A stretch of 5,274 nt of DNA from an uncultured Bacteroidota bacterium (GTDB lineage: Bacteria > Bacteroidota > Bacteroidia > Chitinophagales > Chitinophagaceae), in contig CAIWKU010000568.1 in NCBI GenBank assembly GCA_903913355.1, positions 1 to 5,274 on the forward strand. The letters run 5' to 3'. Below the pieces are notes generated by a model, which made no database searches, was not told where the DNA came from, and was given only the letters and a program-made list of their open reading frames with translations. Made by a program: the position numbers and the translations under genes. Positions within the stretch are counted from its first letter, which is position 1. Each line of letters begins with the position of its first letter. Shown piece after piece: positions 1 to 5,274 of this stretch.

Positions 1-1170
1 AGCCCTTTTCAATACATTCACTGTATTGGCAATATCCACGCCTTTTTCAAAGCGGGTAGCAGCATCTGTTCTCAGATTGTGTTTTACAGAAGTCTTGCGG
101 ATACTTACGGGATGAAACCAGGCACTTTCCAGAAAAATATTCAGGGTAGTAGATTTTACGCCACTATACAATCCACCAAAAACACCAGCAATACACATAG
201 GTTCGGCCGCATTACAGATCATCAGGTCTTCACGGGTTAAGATCCTTTCTTTTTCATCAAGTGTCACAAATTTGGTTCCCTCAGAAAGGTTTTTAATAAT
301 GACTGAATTTCCCTGGATAGCATCTGAATCAAATGCATGCAAAGGCTGACCGGTTTCATGCAATATAAAATTGGTGATATCTACAATATTATTGATAGGC
401 CTCAGTCCAATAGCACTCAGCCTGTTTTTAAGCCACTGTGGCGACTCGGCAACTTCCACCCCCTGAATACGTACTCCCGCATATCTGGCGCAGGCATCCG
501 TATTTTCGATACTCACTTTCATTACCTGATTGGGTGTATCTGGTTTAAACGCATTCACAAAAGGACTTACTGCACGAACTTCTTTCTGGTGATGTGTCAG
601 GTAAGCACAAACATCCCGGGCAACACCTAAATGACTCATGGCATCCATCCGGTTGGGTGTCAGGCCAATCTCGTATATCCAGTCGGTATACGGTTTAAAA
701 TAGTCGGCGGCAGCACTGCCTACAATTGTATCATCCGGTAAAACAATAATCCCGTCATGGCTGGTTCCAATGCCAATTTCATCTTCGGCACAGATCATTC
801 CAAAACTTTCAACGGATCGTATTTTAGCCACCCGCATAGTTAATGGCTCACCATTAACCGGATAAATAGTTACCCCGGTTTGTGCAACCACTACTTTCTG
901 TCCCGCCGCCACATTTGAAGCACCACATACAATCTGTAAAGGTTCCCCTTTACCCACATTTACTTTGGTCAGTTTTAATTTATCGGCATTGGGATGGGGT
1001 ATTGCTTCCAGCACTTCTCCAATCACAAGTCCGGCCAACCCACCTTTGGTGCTTTCATATTTTTCCATGCTTTCCACCTCCAAGCCAATGGAAGTGAGGA
1101 TCCTGGATAGTTTTTCAGGCTCAATAATTTCGGGTAAATATTCGCTCAACCAGTTATAACTAATCGTCAT
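1..1170 (-). CDS. pheT: Phenylalanyl-tRNA synthetase beta subunit, N-terminal part (cut by window edge)
   Basis: Cytoplasmic PheT pairs with PheS in an (alpha-beta)2 enzyme that charges tRNA-Phe; the beta chain carries tRNA-binding and editing domains. Reading leftward from the ATG at 1170-1168 gives 390 uninterrupted codons, about half of a usual beta chain (roughly 800 residues). Residues 1-40 (MTISYNWLSEYLPE) form the usual start. Residues about 42-155 are the OB-fold tRNA-binding domain, with HPNADKLKLTKVNVG (59-73), IVCGASNV (80-87) and MICAEDEIG (125-133). GLTPNRMDAMSHLGVARDV (169-187) is a family signature. Residues about 215-390 are the B3/B4 editing domain, including ETGQPLHAFD (272-281), FLESAWF (346-352) and RTDAATRFEKGVD (367-379); His278 and Glu348 probably match known editing-site residues, judged by motif only. 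The B5 and C-terminal anticodon-binding domains lie outside the window. It is transcribed divergently from dnaB. No frameshift or missing motif is seen. Confidence 0.97.
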   Translation of the reverse strand, partial: MTISYNWLSEYLPEIIEPEKLSRILTSIGLEVESMEKYESTKGGLAGLVIGEVLEAIPHPNADKLKLTKVNVGKGEPLQIVCGASNVAAGQKVVVAQTGVTIYPVNGEPLTMRVAKIRSVESFGMICAEDEIGIGTSHDGIIVLPDDTIVGSAAADYFKPYTDWIYEIGLTPNRMDAMSHLGVARDVCAYLTHHQKEVRAVSPFVNAFKPDTPNQVMKVSIENTDACARYAGVRIQGVEVAESPQWLKNRLSAIGLRPINNIVDITNFILHETGQPLHAFDSDAIQGNSVIIKNLSEGTKFVTLDEKERILTREDLMICNAAEPMCIAGVFGGLYSGVKSTTLNIFLESAWFHPVSIRKTSVKHNLRTDAATRFEKGVDIANTVNVLKRA

Positions 1171-1193
1171 GTTTGCTTACTCTTTTCGGATGG

Positions 1194-1201
1194 CAAAAAT
1201 A
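1194..1201 (-). promoter_or_regulatory. Candidate Bacteroidota -7 promoter element for pheT
   Basis: Read on the minus strand, these bases are TATTTTTG, a full match to the Bacteroidota -7 consensus TAnnTTTG, ending 23 bp before the pheT ATG. The best partner for the -33 element (TTTG) is an imperfect TTTC at 1228-1225, leaving a 23-bp gap, at the long end of normal. The implied leader is short, under about 20 nt, with no attenuator hairpin or Phe-rich leader peptide. No strong Shine-Dalgarno sequence precedes the ATG (AAAAGAG is the nearest purine run), which is normal for this phylum. The call rests on motif match and position only. Confidence 0.45.
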
Positions 1202-1258
1202 GGTGATATAATTTGATGCGCCTTGAAATGGCCCAAGAGTGCGTAAATACAGGGTATT

Positions 1259-1332
1259 TTATCCAAAACCGCTGATTTTCCCCTGCCCACAGTTACAGCT
1301 TTTCGATCTGAAAATTGGGATTTTTTGGATAA
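1259..1332. repeat. 10-bp perfect inverted repeat made of two DnaA-like boxes
   Basis: TTATCCAAAA at 1259-1268 is repeated in inverse as TTTTGGATAA at 1323-1332, with a 54-bp gap. Each arm contains a 9-mer differing from the TTATCCACA DnaA box at a single base, and the two boxes point toward each other. The gap is too long for a terminator hairpin, so paired protein-binding sites are more likely. Confidence 0.5.
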
Positions 1333-1439
1333 TTCTTTCTTCACAGGTATTTGTGCATTTCCCCCATTGACAAGCGGAAAACTTTTGATTTTGGTGGATA
1401 AGCGGAGTAAATTGTGTGAATAGCGGGCATGTAACTGTG
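1288..1439. repeat. 10-bp perfect inverted repeat overlapping the box array
   Basis: CACAGTTACA at 1288-1297 is repeated in inverse as TGTAACTGTG at 1430-1439, 132 bp apart. The right arm overlaps the third site of the phased array (1436-1444), and the left arm lies between the arms of the 1259/1323 repeat, so the two repeats interlock. Paired operator-like sites are possible; chance cannot be excluded for one 10-bp pair in a 442-bp region. Confidence 0.4.
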
Positions 1440-1466
1440 AATAGGGCAGGAATAACCTGTGGACGA
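1393..1466 (-). promoter_or_regulatory. Phased array of four DnaA-box-like sites
   Basis: Four 9-mers resembling DnaA boxes lie in the same orientation, starting at 1393, 1415, 1436 and 1458, so the steps are 22, 21 and 22 bp, close to two helical turns. Read on the minus strand they are TTATCCACC, CTATTCACA, CTATTCACA and TCGTCCACA. Against TTATNCACA they have one, one, one and two mismatches. The sites share some flanking bases: the first is extended by AGCGG and the second by CGGG on the plus strand. The even spacing places all sites on one face of the helix, as expected for cooperative binding by an oligomerising protein such as DnaA. The repeat and its phasing are seen directly; the protein that binds is inferred. 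Confidence 0.5.
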
Positions 1467-1487
1467 AAATTGACAAAAAAAATTTTC
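1465..1487. repeat. A/T-rich palindrome next to the box array
   Basis: GAAAATT (1465-1471) and AATTTTC (1481-1487) form 7-bp inverted arms around an A-rich 9-base loop. It directly adjoins the last DnaA-like site. It could be an easily melted or bent segment. It is not a convincing terminator for either gene because both are transcribed away from it. Confidence 0.35.
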
Positions 1488-1612
1488 CGGTCCTACTTGG
1501 TTACACATATATTCGCTCCCCCTTACTTGTTTGGTAACAATTCCGTAACATAGAATATAGCCACTCAATAAGATTGAATTTGTTCCGCAAACCCAAATGA
1601 ACACATTAGAAT

Positions 1613-3187
1613 ATGGATCTTACCAGTTTAAATACAGACAGAAAAAGAAGGAAAACATCCATGGATATGAGTACCATGGTATATGGTAAAGTTCCCCCAC
1701 AGGCAAAAGAATTGGAAGAAGCTGTATTAGGTGCCATCATGCTGGAAAAAAGCGCATTTGATACCGTAACTGAAATTGTAAAACCAGAATGTTTTTATGT
1801 AGAAGCGAATCAGCTGATTTTTAAAGCCATGCAGGGTTTGCAGCAAAAAAGCATGCCCATTGATATTTTAACTGTGGTGGAAGAATTGAAAATGCGGGAG
1901 CAATTGGATGCGGTAGGTGGTCCCTATTACGTAACAAAACTGACCAATGCGGTTGTATCTACCGCCAATATTGATGCGCATGCCAGGATCGTTTTGCAAA
2001 AGTTTATTCAACGTGAATTGATTCGGATCAGTGGTGAAATTATTGGGGACGCATATGAAGACAGCACAGATGTATTTGATCTGTTGGATGACAGCGAAAC
2101 CAAAATGTTCAATATCACCAATAATTACCTGAAAAAGAATTTTGAAGATATTGGTAATGTGCTCGCCAAAACAATTAACCGTATTGATGAGTTAAGAACT
2201 AAAACAGAAGATATTTCAGGTGTACCAAGTGGGTTTGCTACCCTTGACAGAGTAACCTACGGATGGCAGCCTACTGATCTGATTATTTTGGCGGCAAGGC
2301 CTTCAGTAGGTAAAACTGCTTTTGCACTGAACCTGGCACGCAATGCGGCATTGCATCCTACCAAACCCATTCCGGTTGGATTTTTCTCTTTGGAAATGAG
2401 TGCATCTCAATTGGTGCAACGTATTTTAAGTGCGGAGAGTGAAATCAAAATGGAAAAGATCAGCCGGGGGAAATTAGAAAACTATGAGTATGAGCAATTG
2501 CTGAGCAAGGGTATTAAAAAACTGGAAACTGCACCCATATTTATTGATGATACGGCTGCACTCAACATATTTGAATTTCGTGCCAAAGCAAGAAGACTGG
2601 TAAACAAACACAATGTGGGCGTGATTATTATCGATTACCTGCAATTAATGAGTGGCACCGGCGACAGAGGCAGTAACCGTGAACAGGAAATTAGTAATAT
2701 TTCACGTAACCTGAAAGCCCTGGCAAAAGAATTAAATGTTCCTATCATTGCACTAAGCCAGTTAAGTAGAGCTGTGGAAACAAGAAAAGAAAGCAAAATG
2801 CCACAGTTGAGTGATCTGCGTGAATCGGGCGCTATTGAACAGGATGCGGATATGGTTATGTTTATTTACAGACCGGAATATTATGAAGTAATGAGCAATG
2901 AACAGGGTGAAAGCACACATGGTGAAACCCATATTCGTATTGCCAAACACAGAAACGGTTCACTAGAAACCATTAAACTCAGGGCAAAACTCGATATTCA
3001 GAAATTTGAAGAATGGGATGGAGACAGCGGTATTGCCGGACTGGGATCGAATTGGAAACCGGTAGGCCCATCTGTTCCACCTGCGGCGGGTGGCGGAGGC
3101 GATACGGGTAAACTCTTTATTCAAAAAGGCAGCAAAATGAATGGGGGTGATTTTGATGAAGGGTTTGAAAACGATGCGCCATTTTAA
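1613..3187 (+). CDS. dnaB: Replicative DNA helicase DnaB
   Basis: DnaB is the hexameric, ATP-driven 5'-3' helicase that opens the replication fork and recruits primase. The 524-residue product has the DnaB N-terminal domain at about 27-130 (PPQAKELEEAVLG, 28-40), a linker, and a RecA-like motor from about 200. Visible motifs are Walker A ARPSVGKT (228-235, Lys234), SLEMS with the likely catalytic Glu261, Walker B VIIIDYLQL (337-345, Asp341), SQLSRAVE (382-389) with the sensing Gln383, DLRESGAIEQDAD (401-413) and the likely arginine-finger motif KHRNG (445-449). There is no intein. The tail is unusual: a Pro/Gly-rich stretch (485-500), then an acidic end finishing ENDAPF. The first ATG is chosen because DnaB proteins usually carry 15-30 extra residues before the conserved domain; Met17 at 1661 is an alternative. 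No Shine-Dalgarno sequence is visible. It heads a likely dnaB-rsmE-ldt transcription unit. Confidence 0.98.
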   Translation: MDLTSLNTDRKRRKTSMDMSTMVYGKVPPQAKELEEAVLGAIMLEKSAFDTVTEIVKPECFYVEANQLIFKAMQGLQQKSMPIDILTVVEELKMREQLDAVGGPYYVTKLTNAVVSTANIDAHARIVLQKFIQRELIRISGEIIGDAYEDSTDVFDLLDDSETKMFNITNNYLKKNFEDIGNVLAKTINRIDELRTKTEDISGVPSGFATLDRVTYGWQPTDLIILAARPSVGKTAFALNLARNAALHPTKPIPVGFFSLEMSASQLVQRILSAESEIKMEKISRGKLENYEYEQLLSKGIKKLETAPIFIDDTAALNIFEFRAKARRLVNKHNVGVIIIDYLQLMSGTGDRGSNREQEISNISRNLKALAKELNVPIIALSQLSRAVETRKESKMPQLSDLRESGAIEQDADMVMFIYRPEYYEVMSNEQGESTHGETHIRIAKHRNGSLETIKLRAKLDIQKFEEWDGDSGIAGLGSNWKPVGPSVPPAAGGGGDTGKLFIQKGSKMNGGDFDEGFENDAPF

Positions 3188-3214
3188 ATAACCAAGCCCT
3201 TTTTCTTTTAAGCT

Positions 3215-3919
3215 ATGGCACTTCCTTTTTTTTACGAACCGGATCTTCCTGAAACAGTCACTCATTTTACACTTAGCGAAGAGTCTGGCCGACATTGTAT
3301 ACAAGTGCTGAGAATGAAAGCAGGGGAAGAATTACAAATCACAAACGGTAAGGGACTTTTACAAACTGCCAGTATTGTTAGTGATGACAAAAAGAAAACT
3401 GTGGTCATTTTGCAGAAAGCAGAACACCAGCCTCCTCCAACAAAAAAAATAAGCATTGCCATTTCCCTTTTAAAGAACGCAACCCGGTTTGAATGGTTTC
3501 TTGAAAAAGCTACTGAAATAGGCGTATTCGAGATATTCCCCATTATTTCGAAAAGAACAGAACATACCCGGTTTCGAACAGACAGGATGAACGGGATATT
3601 GACAGCAGCCATGTTGCAAAGTCAACAGACATGGTTGCCAATTTTACAGGTGCCGATATACTTAGACCTATTGATTTCTGCAAAAAAATATGCGCAAACA
3701 TTGATTGCTCATTGCGAAAAAGGAGAAGAAAAGCGTTTTATCAGGGATCTCCCAAATTCTTCTGAAACCCTTATCCTGATTGGCCCCGAAGGAGATTTTA
3801 CTCCAGCCGAAATACAACTGGCCCTTGAGAAAAACTATATCCCGATTAGTTTGGGGGAAACCCGTTTACGTACAGAAACTGCTGGAGTAGTGGCGGCCAC
3901 ATTGTTAATGAACAGGTAG
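3215..3919 (+). CDS. rsmE: 16S rRNA (uracil(1498)-N3)-methyltransferase RsmE
   Basis: RsmE uses S-adenosylmethionine to methylate N3 of U1498 in 16S rRNA, at the decoding site, on the assembled small subunit in the cytoplasm. The 234-residue product is near the usual length of about 240. Residues 1-70 form the PUA-like N-terminal domain (MALPFFYEPDLPE; HCIQVLRMKAGEEL, 27-40). The rest is the SPOUT domain with its C-terminal trefoil knot: KNATRFEWFLEKATEIGV (87-104), the segment around AAMLQSQQTWLP (131-142), the SAM-loop motif LIGPEGDFTPAEI (188-200) and ISLGETRLRTETAGVVAATL (211-230). The ATG gives the normal family start and lies 27 bp after the dnaB stop; a pyrimidine-rich run fills the gap, with no terminator hairpin, so co-transcription with dnaB is likely. 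No key motif is missing. Confidence 0.96.
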   Translation: MALPFFYEPDLPETVTHFTLSEESGRHCIQVLRMKAGEELQITNGKGLLQTASIVSDDKKKTVVILQKAEHQPPPTKKISIAISLLKNATRFEWFLEKATEIGVFEIFPIISKRTEHTRFRTDRMNGILTAAMLQSQQTWLPILQVPIYLDLLISAKKYAQTLIAHCEKGEEKRFIRDLPNSSETLILIGPEGDFTPAEIQLALEKNYIPISLGETRLRTETAGVVAATLLMNR

Positions 3920-3952
3920 ATTTACCTTACCGGAATCATGTATATTCAATCT

Positions 3953-5274
3953 ATGAAGACTAGAGCCTTAATTTTTATTTTAATATCCATTCTTTTTTTT
4001 CAATCCTGCAAATATTTTAAAAATAAAAAAGGAGCTGCTAAAAGAGATACGAGCATTACTAAAAAAACTTCTTTTAATTCTTTATTCATTGACAGTTTTT
4101 ACCTGGACGATTTTATTGCCCGGAATACCCAATACGAATCATACATTGATCAATTCAAAGATTTTTACAGTCATCGGAATTATGAGTTCGCCTGGTTTGA
4201 TACAGCAGGCCTTTCAGAGCAGGCCCGAAATTTCATTAACCTGCAAAATAATTATGTAACTGAATTTCAGGATAGTTCCATTATCAACACGGAACTGCAA
4301 AAGTTAATAGATACGCTGGAGACAAAAAAAATGGACCGGAGCAAAAAAGAATCTGTTATCCTAAGAACAGAACTATTAATAACTGGTCAGTTTTTTGAAT
4401 ATGCTGCCAAAGTATACAAAGGAAGTGATATCAATGCTGCTGAATTAGGTTGGTTTATCCCCAGAAAAAAAATTGATCTTACGGCATTACTGGATGCAAC
4501 CATCAGTTCCAAAACAATTGACCCCGATCAATATGCTCCTCAAAATTCGCAGTATAAAAAATTACAGGAATATCTTTCAAAATACATTTCACTTGAAAAT
4601 AAAGTTGGCTCAGATACACTAGCTTATTTACGAAAACCAATCAAAAAAGGTGATTCTTCTTTGATTATCCCCGGGATTAAAAAAAGACTAATTCTGTTGG
4701 GTGATTTGCCACAGCCTGACAGCTCCGCTTTGTTTGATTCAAGTTTACTGATTGCCAGTAAATCCTTTCAAAAAAGAATGGGATTGAGTATAGATGGGGT
4801 TATCGGCAACCGTATGATCGCTGAACTCAATGTACCCATCAGCAAAAGAATACGTCAGTTATTGATTAACCTGGAGAGAGTCAGGTGGATGCCTGCAGAC
4901 AACGACAGCAATTATATTCTGGTAAATATTCCGGAATACAAAATGCATGTATACGATAGTGGCAAACTTTATTTTGACATGAATGTGATAGTAGGTTCCG
5001 CTGCCAATAGTTCTGTGATCTTTAGTGGCAAACTAAAATATGTTGTTTTTAGTCCCTATTGGAACCTGCCGGAGAGTATTGTGCAAAAAGAAGTGATGCC
5101 TTCCATTCAAAAAAACAAAAATTATCTGTCTAAGAATCATATGGAAATAACGGGATACAGTGGTAAAACGCCTATTATAAGACAAATGCCCGGGCCAGGT
5201 AATTCATTGGGGCTGGTCAAGTTTCTATTCCCAAATAACTATAATATTTATCTCCACGATACCCCGAACAGGGA
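3953..5274 (+). CDS. Lipoprotein L,D-transpeptidase, YcbB/LdtD type (C-terminus cut by window edge)
   Basis: L,D-transpeptidases of this group form 3-3 cross-links in peptidoglycan in the periplasm. The frame is open for 440 codons to the window end. From the ATG at 3953, residues 1-19 form a lipoprotein signal: Lys2/Arg4, a hydrophobic core (5-16), and FFQSC with Cys19 as the lipidated residue. An in-frame ATG at 3938 only adds five residues before it. Residues about 60-230 match the scaffold domain (FYSHRNYEFAWFDTAGLS, 71-88). About 241-293 is a peptidoglycan-binding_1-like repeat (SFQKRMGLSIDGVIGNRMIAEL, 271-292, written with its key Asp281-Gly282). The YkuD domain starts near 320: YILVNIPEYKMHVYDSGK (321-338), VVFSPYWNLPESI (364-376), MPGPGNSLG (412-420) and YLHDTPNR (433-440). 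The catalytic Cys motif (SHGC-R) should follow just past the edge. The residues after Cys19 (KYFKNKK) do not resemble a surface-export signal, so a periplasm-facing anchor is inferred. It lies 33 bp after rsmE. Confidence 0.9.
   Translation, partial: MKTRALIFILISILFFQSCKYFKNKKGAAKRDTSITKKTSFNSLFIDSFYLDDFIARNTQYESYIDQFKDFYSHRNYEFAWFDTAGLSEQARNFINLQNNYVTEFQDSSIINTELQKLIDTLETKKMDRSKKESVILRTELLITGQFFEYAAKVYKGSDINAAELGWFIPRKKIDLTALLDATISSKTIDPDQYAPQNSQYKKLQEYLSKYISLENKVGSDTLAYLRKPIKKGDSSLIIPGIKKRLILLGDLPQPDSSALFDSSLLIASKSFQKRMGLSIDGVIGNRMIAELNVPISKRIRQLLINLERVRWMPADNDSNYILVNIPEYKMHVYDSGKLYFDMNVIVGSAANSSVIFSGKLKYVVFSPYWNLPESIVQKEVMPSIQKNKNYLSKNHMEITGYSGKTPIIRQMPGPGNSLGLVKFLFPNNYNIYLHDTPNR

Larger units (their letters stand above)
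1171..1612. other. Long divergent pheT-dnaB intergenic region; candidate oriC or DnaA-regulated region
   Basis: This 442-bp gap contains no convincing gene. It holds the pheT promoter on its left side and, presumably, the dnaB promoter on its right. DnaA-box-like 9-mers (consensus TTATNCACA) occur at 1259-1267 (plus, TTATCCAAA), 1324-1332 (minus, TTATCCAAA), 1337-1345 (plus, TTCTTCACA) and in a phased minus-strand array at 1393-1466. To the right of the array lies an A/T-rich stretch (about 1465-1487, then 1501-1515 and 1550-1583) that could serve as an unwinding element. Both flanking genes point outward, as is common at an origin. Against the oriC reading: no box is a perfect TTATCCACA, no DnaA-trio was recognised, and genome-wide GC skew cannot be judged. 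A DnaA-controlled dnaB promoter or DnaA titration site is the main alternative. Confidence 0.4.

Noticed and set aside
1367..1393. TTGACA at 1367-1372 followed by TGATTTTG at 1386-1393
   Set aside because: The TTGACA hexamer looks like a sigma-70 -35 box, but the 13-bp spacing is too short and this phylum uses a different consensus.
1177..1476. 99-codon minus-strand reading frame just upstream of pheT
   Set aside because: The product shows no recognisable domain, membrane segment or signal, and it overlaps the pheT promoter element and the DnaA-like box array. It is more likely chance openness than a gene.
1393..1490. DnaA-trio element beside the box array
   Set aside because: I looked for the repeated trinucleotides expected beside a box in a bacterial unwinding system, on both sides of the array, and found no clear run.
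1530..1582. Possible dnaB promoter: TTTG (1530-1533), TAGAATAT (1551-1558) or TGAATTTG (1575-1582)
   Set aside because: TTTG is 17 bp from TAGAATAT, but that is a poor match to TAnnTTTG; TGAATTTG is a near match but has no TTTG at proper distance. Neither pair is good enough to list as a promoter.
1341..1604. 87-codon minus-strand reading frame in the pheT-dnaB gap
   Set aside because: It overlaps the previous frame and the box array, resembles no known family, and has no convincing start signals.
3188..3214. Terminator between dnaB and rsmE
   Set aside because: There is a T-rich run but no G/C stem before it, so it does not look like an intrinsic terminator.
3914..3925. Small hairpin GGTA/TACC after rsmE
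   Set aside because: The stem is only 4 bp and no T-run follows, so it is too weak to call a terminator.

Overview
The window looks like core chromosome from a Bacteroidota bacterium, probably of the Chitinophagaceae or a close relative. This rests on protein character (a Bacteroidota-style DnaB and PheT, a lipoprotein L,D-transpeptidase), the absence of clear Shine-Dalgarno sequences, and a TAnnTTTG-type -7 promoter element upstream of pheT. No mobile element, CRISPR array, tRNA or rRNA is visible.

Layout. Bases 1-1170 (minus strand) hold the N-terminal 390 codons of pheT, the phenylalanyl-tRNA synthetase beta subunit, cut by the left edge. Bases 1171-1612 are a 442-bp non-coding gap between the divergent pheT and dnaB genes. 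Bases 1613-3187 (plus) encode the replicative helicase DnaB. After 27 bp comes rsmE (3215-3919), the 16S rRNA m3U1498 methyltransferase. After a further 33 bp comes a lipoprotein L,D-transpeptidase of the YcbB/LdtD type (3953 to the right edge), cut just after the catalytic-domain motif YLHDTPNR and before the expected Ser-His-Gly-Cys motif. The three plus-strand genes are tightly spaced with no visible terminator between them, so they could be one transcript serving replication, ribosome maturation and cell-wall cross-linking.

The most interesting part is the pheT-dnaB gap. It holds several DnaA-box-like 9-mers. Four of them share one orientation and are spaced 22, 21 and 22 bp apart (about two helical turns), next to an A/T-rich stretch with a small palindrome. 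Two 10-bp perfect inverted repeats interlock in the same region, and GTTAC/GTAAC recurs five times. All genes in the window point away from this gap. It could be a replication origin (oriC) or a DnaA-controlled regulatory region for dnaB. The sequence alone does not decide, and no DnaA-trio element was recognised. The coding genes are otherwise ordinary, apart from an SSB-like acidic tip on DnaB.
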